64,000 nt of DNA, taken from contig OX359285.1 of the NCBI GenBank assembly GCA_947179155.2, positions 10,398,010 through 10,462,009 on the forward strand, written 5' to 3'. The position numbers and the translations under genes were made by a program. Below are positions 24,044 through 36,892 of this stretch, piece by piece. The DNA is from Hedera helix (Eukaryota > Streptophyta > Magnoliopsida > Apiales > Araliaceae). Under the pieces are notes generated by a model that saw only the letters and a program-made list of their open reading frames with translations, made no database searches and had not been told where the DNA came from. The stretch's first letter is position 1. The number at the start of each line of letters is the position of its first letter.

Positions 24044-24317
24044 GCAATTAGGCAAAGTTCTTGGGGTTATTATTACTAATATTATTAATTAGAAGCAGCA
24101 TATTAATGTCTTTTAATTAGCTCTGTTCTGGGATGCAATTTTGCGTTCACTTTTTGTCAGAGCCGCTTAATAGATCTAACTATTTCCTATCTGTATCTGG
24201 GTATTGTTTGTCTAATTAATTTAATGGGAAAAATTCTACAATCTTTTAATTCTATTGAAGATGATGGATCTATATATTACTACTATTAGATGTGATTATG
24301 GATGCTTTAAATTCTTG

Positions 24318-24323
24318 AATAAA
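24318..24323 (+). terminator. poly(A) signal candidate for JAZ gene
   Basis: AATAAA lies 275 bp after the stop codon. It is a plausible near-upstream signal, but plant signals are loose and others may be used. Confidence 0.35.
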
Positions 24324-24468
24324 ATGGTTGCCTATTTAAACCCGACCAGTGGCCCGAAATTAAGAATCAAAAGTTTTTGCCAGCTACATGTGAACCAATA
24401 AGAGTTGCTATAATTTTGACGAAACGTTTCTATAATTAGGAGAGCGATAAGGATATTTTTAAAAAAAT

Positions 24469-24692
24469 GATATTTTTATACTTTTTTTTAATATTTTTAC
24501 ACAGAAAAATTTATATTTTAAAGTTATAACGACAGTTATAGATGTTTAGCGATAATAAACCGTCGTTATAATTCTAAATGTGAATCTTACTATATTGACA
24601 GTTATAGATGTTTAGCGATAATAAACCGTCATTACAACTCTAAATGTGAATTTTACTATATGAAAATATTAAGAAAAACGTATGAAAATATT
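24469..24692. mobile_element. MITE with roughly 36-bp inverted ends
   Basis: The left arm (24470-24504, ATATTTTTATAC...TTTACACAG) and the right arm (24656-24692) are imperfect inverted repeats. Between them a 66-bp unit beginning GACAGTTATAGATG is present twice in tandem (24531-24596 and 24597-24661). The superfamily is not clear, and a target duplication is not obvious. Confidence 0.55.
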
Positions 24693-26109
24693 AATTTTCT
24701 ATTTTTATGCAAATAGATATTGTTTTTACTAAATTACTTGGACTTAGTCCTCAAAGAACTCCAACTAATAATTACTTCACATAAGTACTTGCTACTACAA
24801 AGTAATAACATCGGATAATAATTAGTTTACATAACTAATTTTGTGTTTATTTTCTCTTTCATCAACTAGTCATCATAATATTATAACCGACATGACATGA
24901 GGATATTGTGCGACTATTTGTTTCCATGGTGATTTTAGCCCCAATAAGAAGACTTTGTGGAAATGTGGAATCATTTCTCGTACCCCGATAAATATGGCAA
25001 AACATTAAAATAAAAGAAGATTCGTAGGGTAGTCTTTGTATTATAGATTGTGGGTTGTTGGTTGTGGGTTGGGGAGGGGGGGTGCGGAGTGGGTTAAAAA
25101 TAGGTGATTGGTTGTTATTTTAAAATGAGTTACAATAATTTTGAAAAGAAGCTCAAAATATTGAAGATCTGATTTTGATAATGCTCCTTCAATGTCATAT
25201 ACAAAGGGAATTGATATTTTTATTAAAAAAATTACTATTTTCACAACAACAAAAAAATTCGCATGAATGTCAAATGAGTCTCACCTTATATAACTGAGAC
25301 ATTATAAAAATATTAATTTCTCTTATAAAAATATTTTTTTTTTATATAAATAAAAGAGTATTATTTATCAAATATATTTTTGAACTATGTACATCTTAAA
25401 GGTGATAATTATTTTAATAGTGTACTATAATATTAATAAATGGGATATTAAAATGTAAGAATATTATGTTATTTTATATTAATATTATTAAAAATAAATT
25501 ATTTTTTCGTAAAATATTTATAAAAAAATCTAATGATTCAAATCGGAAGGACTCTATTATTATATGTTCAAGTGGGAAGGAAAAGGTTAGGTGCCTATAA
25601 TATAGAATAATGTGTCGGCACCGCACCAAATACCAAGGGTCCAAGCGAAGAATACTTGACTTGAGTAATATTGTCACGTTGTTCACGTCTCAATATTTTA
25701 TGACAAGGCCATGTAGTACTTTATTGGCATCACACGCCGTGTTCGCTTTAACTTTCAAGTGGGTGCAACACTTTATTGACCAATTCCTCTCTCGTTTAAT
25801 TTAATTTAATTTATTTTATTTTTATATTACTCTCTTCAGTTTAATTTATTAATCGTTATAATATAAAACACATATATTAAAAATGTCATTATTTCATAAT
25901 AAGTATATATCTCAAAATTTATATTTATTCCTTTATATTAAATAAGAGAAAAAAAAAGAAAATAATATTTTTATAGTAATAAATTTTCTTAAAAAGAGAA
26001 GGAATTAGGGACATTATAAAAAAAATTATAATTTTTTTATCCTAAATAAGAAAGAATGATCATGAAATTGGGACAAAAAAAAGTCATAAAATGGCTAATA
26101 AATTAGAAT
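24693..26109. other. non-coding DNA
   Basis: AT-rich with no recognised gene. A less AT-rich stretch at about 25610-25790 has no domain that I recognise. Confidence 0.45.
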
Positions 26110-26225
26110 GGAGGAAATAGACTTGGCAAACGGGTTGGGTTTTTGACGGGTCGGGCTAAAAATGACCCGACTTTTTGCGGGCTGAGAAATGTTAGGTCCG
26201 CGGCCCGGGCCGGCCCGCGGGCCAT

Positions 26226-26230
<5 letters not shown>

Positions 26231-26258
<28 letters not shown>
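26231..26258. repeat. AT dinucleotide run
   Basis: An uninterrupted AT repeat inside the left arm of the hAT-type element. Confidence 0.85.
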
Positions 26259-26261
<3 letters not shown>

Positions 26262-26783
26262 TTTTTTATAAAAAAATATTTATTATGACTTATAATTTAA
26301 AATAAATACTAACACTAATTATTTATAATTATGACACATAATTTCTATATAATCATATAATATTATTAATAAATAAAATAAAATAATCAATAATTTTATA
26401 TTAAAATCAAACTTGTTTCAAAAATCAAAACCTCTCACCTCTCTATATCAGCCACATAGACAATCACACGTAATACCCTCACAAGCAAACGAAGAATGTT
26501 GTTTCAAGAACAAGTAATCAACATTTATAAGAGTGGCAGAGTGCGCTAAATTTGAAAACAAAAACTAAAAGATTATTCATATAGCATACTTAAAGTTGAT
26601 CAATTTGAAACACAGTTCGGACTCAGATACCATGATATTCAATATTGATAGTCTGATGCTATCAAAACTCTTATCACACTAGCTACCTTTTATACATAAC
26701 CCAAGAACAAAAGAAAATATTTCACTTAATTCATGTCTGGATTTCATTGTCCTTCATAGAAAAATATCTTTATGCATGGGACA

Positions 26784-28989
26784 TGTCGACGCCGGGATTT
26801 TCGTCGTTTCGTTTTTTAATAATTAAAAGCCCTTTCCAATTTTAGCCTTTGGATTTAAGATGTGATTTATTGAAAAGGGTCGACTTAGTGTCGACGGGGT
26901 TTCGAAAGGTCGATTTTATAATGAGCCAGTTGACCAGAGTCGCCAGTTGGTATATTTGAAATGGATGTACCAACTCATCTGAATTTTGTTTTCGTAATCG
27001 CTGGCTCATATGTGACTCCGAGTTAATTGGTCCGCAAACCGAGATTCATAGAGTTCGGGGGCTTGCTTAAGTGAGGGGAAGGTGTTAGGCACCCCCCGAC
27101 TTCTGTGAAACACGGTTACCGCAATCTCGATGTTTTCCTATCCTTTTAAATCCTAAAATGTGTGTGTGCGCGCGTGTGTGTGTGCCTAAATGAATGTTTG
27201 TGGTGTCATTTTGCATAAAAGTTGCCTTGATTTTATATGGCAAATGTGTTTTGTCGGGAAAGCGTTTAGACGTCTTTTGACCCAAATGACAAGGCTCCGT
27301 TTTTTATAATAAAGATTGATTTTAATTCTGAAAATGATGAGGTTTTTTATTAGATGTCATTTTCAAAAAACAATAGTTTTTAAACGTTTGCCAAATAGGA
27401 ATCGAGACTATACATTGCCCTCTAACAGTAAATATAAATAAAATGAAGGCAACTTCTAAAACTCTTTAACCCTATGCACAAAGTTTAATAAAAAACGTTT
27501 ATTTATTTTTTCCGAAAACATCTTTTGTGACATTTCAAAATCCAATGGAGCCTATTCGTCAAACAATGATCAAAGTTCGCCCAAACTCTTAACTTTTAAA
27601 CCTCATGAATCTAATATCCTAATTGGATTCTTTTTAGAAGATCTTTATCGCTTTTTGTGTCGTAAATCAAAATAAGCATTCAAAACGTGTCGGGGCTATC
27701 CATGGGCATGTGAGCCATCCAGACAACCCCAAACACCCACAATCACATATCTTTATTATTACGGGGTCTTAACCCGACCATGATTTGGTATCGCTTTAAG
27801 GCCCGATATTACATATATATACAATCGTGCATCCTATCCAATGATTACATACACCCAAAATTGTCCATCATCGGGATTTGACCACGAGGATCTCCTCCCT
27901 AGGCTCACATTCACCCAAATCGTTGCACTATCAACACTATGACCAATCTAACAATACTAACTCATTACAATATCATATGCATCACAAATCTCAAAGCCAA
28001 TACTACAACTATCTATGAACCCAACGAATGATATGTCACCGTACGGATGTCCTCGGGGCGTTAGGAGGAAGTTACGTTCCAATGGAACCCTCGCTAACGA
28101 CCCCTAACCCACGGATCATCATCAATATAACAACATACTATGCTACACAAACTCAAAACACAACATTATCACATTAATACAACCAAGAATATATCAAAAG
28201 AAAACCCTTTTCACCTTGCAAAATGTCGATCAAAGCTTCTTATTTCACAAATCGGACAACACCACAAGAACACTCAACTAACTAGCAAGAGAATACAAAT
28301 ATTTCACTCAAATCTAACCAAGAACAACACTCTTTCTCTCTCCTCCCACGAGCTTTCTCTCTCTAAAACTCCCTAATTTCTTCTCTTCTTCTTCTTCTCG
28401 GGTGGAAATGGCCGCTGTATAGAGTTCAGTAGGCAGCCGCAGGTGCATCTGCGGCTGCCTGCTGTGGCCGCCCGCGCCGAATCCTCGGCTGCCGTGTGCC
28501 GTCTCCTCGAGTCGCGCACTGTCCCGTTTGTCGGTGGCCGCAGGTGCATCCGCGGCTGTTCGGCTTGCTTTTCTCGATTTCTGTGCCACGCGGTCTTAAT
28601 TCGCCAATTTTTGCGGTATTATTTTGGAAGGTTGCTACCTGATGTATAAACTGCTCTTTGTGCTTGGCTTCCAGGGGGCGCCGCCCCCTTCCACCCCCCA
28701 GCTCACCGGCGAGCTGGGCAGTCGCTCGCTCACCGAGGAGCGAGACCCCCGAACATCGTAAGCGTAGTGGCCATTAGTCGTCTTTTGTGATCAAATCAGG
28801 TTCTTCTGGATCAACTGTTTGCCTTGCCTCAAATAACCTGATGCTCGTTGTTCGTTGTGGCGGCTTTGACCGTAAGTCGTTGGGGTCGCTTCGTGTTGGG
28901 GTCCACCTTCCTTTTCGCATGTCGGATCAAGTCACGATTTTGCCCTCCTGCCAGGGTTAGTAGAGAAGTGCAAAATTTGGGTGTCTACA
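26784..28989. mobile_element. solo LTR inside hAT element (2206 bp)
   Basis: It runs from TGTCGACGCCGGG to GGGTGTCTACA and is flanked by an exact 5-bp duplication GGACA (26779-26783 and 28990-28994). There is no internal region or second LTR. The words GAGTCGCCAG, GTTCGGGGGC and GGGGAAGGTGTTAGGCACC (26938-27092) recall LTRs of Ogre/Tat-type gypsy elements, but this is from memory. The transcription direction is not settled. A GC-rich hairpin cluster lies at about 28430-28750. Confidence 0.9.
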
Positions 28990-29412
28990 GGACACATAAA
29001 AATTATGCAACTGGTGTCAGCTTAAAGAATTAAGTTGACCACTAACTTAATAGGAGATGAGCAATTGAGAAAAATATATTAGAAATTTATTTTTCTTGTG
29101 TCACCACTACCTTTCCTCTTCAGGTAAAAGCTTCCAAATCAATCAACTAGGAAAAGACAATCCACTAACAATGGAGAAATAATTCTAGATATGAACGATA
29201 TATATACATATATAATCAATATTTTTTTTTTGTCAACAATGTCAAGCAATTAAAAAAAAAAAAAATAGCCCGCAGGCCAGGCCAAAACGGGCCGAGCCAG
29301 AAACGGCCCAGATTTTTTTTGGCTGTATTTTTTAAGCCCAAAGTTCTATTTTTTTGGGTCAGCTCAGTTCGGCCTGAGGGCCTCAAGCCTTTTTGCCAGG
29401 TCTAGGAGGAAG

Positions 29413-31111
29413 TAACATTTTGTCAAGCAAAAAGAGGAAATTTACAGACCTAGTACTTAACTTAACGATCAATGATCATGTTTAAATTAAACCAAAGTTA
29501 ATGATTTAGTGGTAAAAATCTCTCCCTATGCAAAATCACAAGTTTGAGACTACCTCTTAACAGTAATAAAAAGTCAAATTTTAGCTCCTAAGTTTCTCTT
29601 AGGGTGCCTTTAATAGCGTAGATTCTCAGAAAAAAAAATAATGATCATGCTTAAATTTATTTCTGATTAATTTATTTTGCTTCATTTAGAATATTCTTTT
29701 GATTTTAAAATTCTAGAAAGCATTTCCCTCACTTTGTATTTTGAAATTTTTAGGATCCAAAAATTTCGATACAAATTCAAAAGTATAGAAACTATATTTA
29801 GTGTATATTTGATTGCTTAGTATTTTTGGCATTTGGTATTTTTAAAGCATTTGAAAGTTCAAACACACTTAAAAAAATTATTCATTTAGTAGCAGTTTGG
29901 GTCTTAAACGCAACGCACTAAAATTGGTGCGGTACATTTGATAGTCTAAACGCTATTGTCGCAAACGCTTTCAACATTGATAATCAAACAAACTCTATGT
30001 TTGTTTGTAGGATTATAGTCTCAATGCTATATTTATTCGTAAGAATTACACTTAAGATAACACTATTAATTTTATTTTTGTTTTGTTTGTTTTTAAATTT
30101 AAATTTGAAACTATTAATTCAGGGATTATAAAATAACTTAATATTGATGACTATTTAATATCTTGTTCAATCAGGGATTATAATCTCAAAACTATTAAAT
30201 TAATTTATAATTATTTGACTAATGGTCCCAAATCTAAATTTAAAAACAAACAATACATTTTTGGGATTAATAATTTTTTCTTAAGTATAATTCTTATAAA
30301 TAAATATAACTTTGAAATTATAATTCATGTTTTCAAATTATAATCCCAGGATTATAATTCTTGTAAATAAACGTAACCTTAATTTCTTATAAAAACTCAA
30401 ATTCTGAAATTTCAATCCTAACAATTGTCGGTTTATGAATTCTTTTATTGTCTCAAATTTATTTTAACAAAATGACCCAAGATAAACGTGTTTAGGTTCC
30501 AAAATGTTTGTATTTTGTGCAATTTTACACAATAAAATTTTAATTATATTATAAGATTAACTATTTCAAGAAAAGAGTCGAACTCCTTGGAGAATAGAGA
30601 TTTTAAATTATTTTTATTGACCAATTATGAGAATAAAGAAGGAAGTGATTTACACATTTTCTCTTTTTTATTTGACTTTATGTAAACAGTGCGATACCAC
30701 ACCTATTGCATCGATGAAGCGATGCTTTTTGGCCGACAAGGGTATAGCATTCAATTACCTTTAACTTGATGGATATTTATTTCTTGAGTTTACATGAACA
30801 TGGTTTTATGTTCAAGTCGATGAGAAGTTATTCAGTAATCATAGAATATCATATAATTATGTCTTAAAATTATAAAATAATTTTTTCAACTTTACGTTTT
30901 CACGTATTCATTTAAGATCAAAATTTTAAAATTTAATACGGTGTATTTTTTTAACCCGTACTAGGGGTAACCTTAAAATTAATTTATCAGGTATTTTTTT
31001 CTAAGCAAAATATTAAATATAATTTTAATATTCATATTAATTTATTTTTCTAATAAGATAACTTTATACTATTTGGATTCACGAATTATGAAAATTATAA
31101 ATCAAAATGTT

Positions 31112-31157
<46 letters not shown>

Positions 31158-31168
31158 AGGTAAGTTCA
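29413..31168. other. non-coding DNA with MITE- and SINE-like fragments
   Basis: No gene is seen. Near 29500-29600 a GTTTGAGACTACC word resembles a tRNA B box and may mark an old SINE. Bases 29799-29996 have facing ends (AGTGTATATTTGATT and AATCAAACAAACTCT). Bases 29997-30377 have a second facing pair (ATGTTTGTTTGTAGGATTATA and ATTCTTGTAAATAAACGT). No clean target duplications support either pair. Confidence 0.35.
31116..31154. repeat. AT dinucleotide run beside SINE
   Basis: An unbroken AT repeat ending 14 bases before the SINE target duplication. Confidence 0.9.
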
Positions 31169-31181
31169 AAAGTAAAAGTTT

Positions 31182-31322
31182 AACCCCAGCAGTTGGCGAA
31201 GTGGTTTAAAAGATGCTCCGAGATGAGTCGTAGATCCAGATATCATGTGATCGAATCTGGGCTGGAGAGATTAGTCCGACTGCAATTGAGAAACTCTATA
31301 TTATCAAAAAGAAAAAAAAAAG
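31182..31322 (+). mobile_element. tRNA-derived SINE (about 141 bp)
   Basis: A 13-bp duplication AAAGTAAAAGTTT flanks it (31169-31181 and 31323-31335). It has an RNA polymerase III A box (TTGGCGAAGTGG near 31193) and B box (GATCGAATCTGG near 31249) at tRNA-like spacing, and it ends in an A-rich tail (31305-31322). It is too short to code for protein. Confidence 0.9.
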
Positions 31323-31335
31323 AAAGTAAAAGTTT

Positions 31336-31880
31336 GAATACAATGTATGCAGTAGTATATATAAATGATGCATTAAATATTTAAAAGTAAAATCAAAATA
31401 AAATAAAATAAAATAAATCTCGTTCTATTGAACATTGCCTGTTTAATATTAGAATAATATAAAGAAAGCTCTTAAACTACTGAATTGACAATTTTTTAAA
31501 AAAATTATTGAGTCGATTCGAAATTAATTAAAATAACTGGTTTTTATCTTGTTATAAAAGAAGAAGGAGTAAGTAACAACAAGTTTTGTTGTAACTTGGA
31601 AACACTCTTTTTCGATTATTCTTGAAAACAATTCTCTGAACTCGTAACGTGGCCCAAATGGACATTATAAATGGTCCACGGCCCTTTTTCTGAAGTTCAA
31701 AAACTACATGGTCAGTGGGTCATTTTTATTCGAAGAAAGAAGCTGGGTACTTGTGAATGAACTACTACTCCCTTTGTACCATATTCAGATGAAATTTAAT
31801 GGGGTGTTTAATATGATTTTTTGGCACTGTTAATTATATTTATGCATTACATATTTTTTTTGAATATTCTTAGTTTTAGT

Positions 31881-31956
<76 letters not shown>

Positions 31957-33197
31957 TTCAAAATTTATTTCCAACACCCTAAAATTAATGATTTGAAGCG
32001 GATCAGTAGGTAAACAATATTTAGATATGAGAATAAATTATTTACGAATGACCTATACAATTAGAATTTTACACCTTCCAATAATAACATACCAGGTAGG
32101 GAATTTAGAAGAAAATCAAAAAGTTGTATTGACACATTTTGTATTTATTATTTACCATATTGAATTTTAAATCCCTTAAAAAAATTTCCTGAATTTCATA
32201 CATGACATATTATTATTTGAGGGTGTAAAAGTCTAATTTTACATGTCATTTGCATATAATTTATTCTCTTTATTATATTGAATATTTATAATTATTAAAT
32301 AAAATTGTTATGCTGGATATTTATAACTATTAAGTAAAATTGTTCCAAATAATTAAGCAAGGTTAAAATGGGAAATCCATTCATTCAAATATATTTAAAG
32401 AAATGAATTATCAAACATGTTTTTTTCATTCATGTTTAATTTCAAATACAGTCTCTTCTTTATCCAATTCCTTCAGACAAAACTTAATTATTTTATTTAG
32501 TTTATCAAACAGTCCATTAGTCCTGTGTTAGTCTCATTTTTTCTTTTCCATTGGTATATAGCACAGTTTTCACTTATTTATGGTTATCATAGGGCTGGAA
32601 AAAGGAATGGGCTAACGCCCATAAGAGGTAGGCCAAGAAATTGGTTAGCCCAAGCTTGATTTGTAGAATTTGGGCCAAGAAAACTGTGGATTGCTCCTCA
32701 TTTTACCGAATTACTTTTGGTCTGAACCTGAAAATTGTAATTCTGCAGCATATAAAAACGTTGTGGATATTTGGAATGCATGTTTGAGGATAAAGATATT
32801 CGTCTCAAATTCATGCTTGTCATCTTCTTGTTAATGGACTGTCCAATAAGAATTGGTTTTACCCCCTGCATTTATAGTTGGGTCTTTAATCGAGAAGTTT
32901 ATTGAATCGTGGTAAGACTATAAAATAATACGGGAGTACGGAATATAAGAAAAAATAAATTAGTTTGAGGAATTGATTGTGAACATTATTATTAGAATAA
33001 AAGAATATATATATGTATGTATGCATAAAAAGAAAAAGAGAACAAGGTCAATACGCTAGAGCCATAGAGTATAACTATGAAGCCTTAATAAGGGAATCAC
33101 AAGAAAAATCATGATGGTTAGAAATGCCAATACCACAACCCAAAAAATAGCCACGACCACTCTTTTGGCCCGAAGGCAATTGACCTTAAAGGAACTT
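31336..33197. other. non-coding DNA
   Basis: It contains a 70-bp TA run at 31885-31954. No gene is recognised except a short - strand reading at 33056-33197, listed separately. Confidence 0.5.
33056..33197 (-). other. possible exon remnant with a hydrophobic segment
   Basis: Read on the - strand from the edge of the gypsy LTR, this encodes a basic stretch (CLRAKR) and then about 25 strongly hydrophobic residues (VVVAIFWVVVLAF, then LTIMIFLVIPLL) before a stop. It looks like one membrane-spanning segment. I do not recognise the family, and a chance reading is possible. If real, it was cut off from its 5' part by the retrotransposon. Confidence 0.25.
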
Positions 33198-36100
33198 TGT
33201 AATGGTTTAAGAGAGAATTTGGTAATTCTAGTGAAAATGGTAATTAGAATAGCAAGAAAATAGAATAACACCCAAAGTCAATCACCTAAGTGTATTACCC
33301 AACTCATGACATTCATGAGAACTCTTATTGATAGAAGAAAGAATCAATCAGTTACAGAATAAGGAAAATAGCTGTGTACATTAATGTGATGCCTCCAAAT
33401 TCAAATACATATATCTCGAATCTGGTGTTTCACGATACAACTCATACAACATGTTAATAACAACTAAATACGGAATAATAAAAATATTTATATTGATGTA
33501 ACATAAATATTCGCGTCCCAAGTTTCGCAATCATTACTAAATATAACTTAACGAAAACCATAAGTCTTAGTACAAATAACTAATAACATTGACCTAACAT
33601 AAATCTACTCCGCAGCTTTGTCTTTTCCTGAATCGGTGTCTTGCTCAGTCTTAACTGTAATATTTAAGAAAAGCAAGAATGAGTAACAAGTTTGCTCAGC
33701 AAGTATAAAGTAATAAAAGTAAACGTTCATGTGTAAGATTTTATAATCTTATGAGATGTAACAATAATTAATAGCTCAGGAATTAATAAATTGAATAATG
33801 AACAAAGAAGTCTCAACAATTCCCAATCCTAATCATTGTCAATACTAAAGAGTCGCTATGGCCAAAGGATATTTAAATAAAATCAAGAATTTGATAATTT
33901 CAAGTTAATGAATAATTAAAATTGAGAGATCATTATGGACCGTGAACCCTACTAGAATTAACAATATTTTATTGACAACTCATATAATAAACAAGTATAA
34001 TATGTGCTTAGCCTCAAGTACTATATGTTATACATAATACTTAGACATGTTGTTTGCGCGCGTGTTGGTTCCCTGATGTAAAATGGTTTTCTCTTCTATG
34101 AGGGTTGTTCATTTCAGTATATCATAAGAGTTCAAATCAAGACAATTGATTTGGATAACTTTTTCAATAAAATTATGATTGATTAACAATCGGTCTTATC
34201 ATTGGTCTAGTCGATACAAACGGCATAGATGTACTTCCTAATACAATTAAGATCAATTGATACGTTCAATGTTCGCAAACAGGGTTCGAATAATAGTCCA
34301 AAAATATACTGATGTTTCAAATCATGTTTCAAAGTACATAATTTAATCTTCACAATTATAAATGTACAAGAATTATCCCATCAATTAATTCTCATGTACA
34401 AATTTATAAAAGTACAAGTTAAAGTATTTGCCTGAATCGTCGACTCTATCCGACTTTGATTCCTTATCCTTTGAACAACCTATGTTCAACATATTCATTT
34501 AACGGTCAATTTCTATCGATCTGACTCACTAGTTCTATACAACTAGGACTCACAAATTATTTTTATTATTTAATTATCACACATAAAATTATTTACATGA
34601 ATATTATTATCTCTCATTTCCTTTATTTAATTCATTCCTTAAACATCACAAATAAAATAATATTTAGTGTTATTCTATTTGTTTAATTATCCTTAATCAT
34701 CATTTAATTATTCACAAATAAAGTATTCGCACTCTATTTGTTTATTATTTAATTATTATTTCCTATTTCACATTTTATTATTCCACAAAAAAAATAATTC
34801 AAGCTATTATTTTATTTGATTAATCACTAATTATAGTAGTCTTTACTCTTATTTTAATTATTTATGCTTCTTTAATTCACAATTAAAATAATTTTTAATA
34901 TTATTTTAATTTTTTATCCTTTATTAATTCACAATTAAAATAATTTTTAATTATTATTTTAATTAACTCACAAATAAAATAATTTTTTTATTTGTTTAAA
35001 ATTATTAACTCGAATATTTTTTTAATTATTTTATTTGTTATTATTATTATTATTTAATTATTTAATTATATTATTATTATTATTATATAGATATATTTTT
35101 TTTTCCCGGACCAGGTCGGGTTGGATCGAGTGACCCGGGTTTGACCAACCCAGTTAACTGAAAAATTGGGCTGGCGCTGTAGCGCCCCTTAGCAAAAAGG
35201 TCTCCCAGATTTTTTTTCCCATATCCCTTTTTATTCAATTATTCATAACTTGCTCATTTTATATCCAAATGAGTCCAAATTAGATTTGTTATGTTACAAA
35301 CTCATAACTCTATAATATTTTAATTTTTAAATTATTTTTAAACATATTTATTTAATCAAAATTATTTGGTTCTTCAAGCTAGAGTTTTCATTTGACATGT
35401 TTTACAAGAAAATGCACTATAAATCCTTTATAGCTCCGTTTTTGTTCATTCCACTTGGAATATTTTCGTATTTTATAGATCTACAACATACAATTTTTAG
35501 ATCATGTAAATAGCTTATACATATTGTTTCATTTTTAACCAAATCACATGTTTTCAACTAGTACACTAAGGGCTTAAGTTCATATGCATACATGTTGTTC
35601 ATTTAAATCTAAAACACACATGAACACATACAAATCACATATCCTCCTTCATAAATTCTTCCTTATGCCTTCGGACATAAACACATACAAATCACATATC
35701 CTCCTTCATAAATCATTCCTTATGCCTTTGGAATCCACAATGATTCCCACACGAAATTTCTCTCACAACCAAGCATGCATATTTACCTACAACTAATTAT
35801 ACTAACATAACTTATAAAACTTTTTAAGTTAGGAAGTATTATATCTCCTTGAGGCTTTCTTTCTCTTTAAGATAAACCTTAAGTAATTCTCCACCTTTAC
35901 TTCCTTTGCTAGAGCTCACTCAAAGTGCAAGAGTTCTCCCTATTTTTCTATTTTCATTCACAAGCTCTCTCTTTTTCTTTAGCTCTCTATACTTAGAATT
36001 TTCAAACAACTTTGTAAATTGATTTGAAAACCTCTATTTATAGATGGAACTTAAGTACATATACATGTATCAATACATGTATAAAATACACTTACTTGGT

Positions 36101-36892
36101 TAATGCTCAATGGTAAAGGTCAATTAGGTGAAAAGTTATACAACTTTTCCACCATTTAAGACTTAAACCATGCTCCTCCTTCATGATAGCCTATATGGAT
36201 CCAACTTTTGAAAAATAAATCAACACTTTAGCTTTTTTAGGTGACCGGGGGGGGGTTATATATATACACACACACACATATTACTAACACCATCCTTTTA
36301 CATATTGGACTTATCCAATTAAACTTTATTGGACAACTAATTAATTTATTTTGGGTCATGATCATTTATTTTCACTGGGCTAATTTATAACTCTAGCCAC
36401 ATTAATTATTTGGATCTTAATTTTTTAACTTATTGGATCATGTCACATTAATTATTTGACATTCATATTGGACTCAAATATTAATTCTCATTTATCCATT
36501 TAATTATTTAACCATTTTACCATTAATTTAATTAACTAATTAATTAATCCATTTTAACAATTATGCCACACGAGTCATATTATATAGGCTTAAATTAATT
36601 ATAATTTAAGCTCACCATCATCATCACTTCAATTTCTTATTTATCACATTCTTTAATTTAATTTAAATTGAATTATTAATTTCATATCACATGTAAACAC
36701 AAAGGTGCACACAATTACTTTCAACTAATTCCTTAATTTAATTAATATAAGCATTTATAAATTTTTTGGTTATTACAATTAAGTTCCCCCTCATTAAGCT
36801 TCTTTTCAGCTTATATAATTATAGTTACCAGCTGCATAATTGCTCCCTTGTGCCAAATTGTATTCACTATTCCTTCTGTTCAATTCATAACA
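33198..36892 (-). repeat. 3' LTR of old gypsy element, interrupted
   Basis: Bases 33198-33384 and 36783-36892 match the two ends of the LTR at 56850-57316 (shared TGTAATGGTTT start, AACTCTTATTGATAGAAG, AAGCTTCTTTTCAGC and GCTCCCTTGTGCC). The solo LTR at 33385-36777 lies between them. Confidence 0.88.
33385..36777 (-). mobile_element. solo LTR in gypsy LTR (3393 bp)
   Basis: TGTGATGCC...TTATTACA is flanked by an exact ATTAA duplication (33380-33384 and 36778-36782). On the - strand a CTATAAATAG box stands at 36034-36043, which sets the likely direction. It contains a very AT-rich stretch (34560-35095), a GGCGCTGTAGCGCC palindrome near 35172, and a tandem copy of a 56-bp unit near 35623-35735. 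It has no coding region. The LTR-like piece at 40334-43389 has a similar layout and is probably related. Confidence 0.92.

Larger units (their letters stand above)
26118..29404. mobile_element. hAT-type element split by a solo LTR
   Basis: The ends are TAGACTTGGCAAACGGG and, from the other side, TAGACCTGGCAAAAAGG. Flanks are GGAGGAAA (26110-26117) and GGAGGAAG (29405-29412), an 8-bp duplication matching at 7 of 8. GC-rich GGGCCGGCCCG-type words near both ends are usual for this group. Without the inserted LTR and its duplication the element is about 1076 bp and has no transposase frame. Confidence 0.87.

Noticed and set aside
28314..28649. GC-rich open frames with Ala and Arg repeats
   Set aside because: Both strands are open because of GC content in the solo LTR; there is no homology or splice context.
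31190..31270. Functional tRNA gene
   Set aside because: A and B boxes are present, but no full cloverleaf or anticodon arm is visible. The A-rich tail and 13-bp duplication show a SINE.
31193..31384. Open frame beginning MAKWFKR
   Set aside because: It is the SINE read as protein; the A box gives the apparent start.
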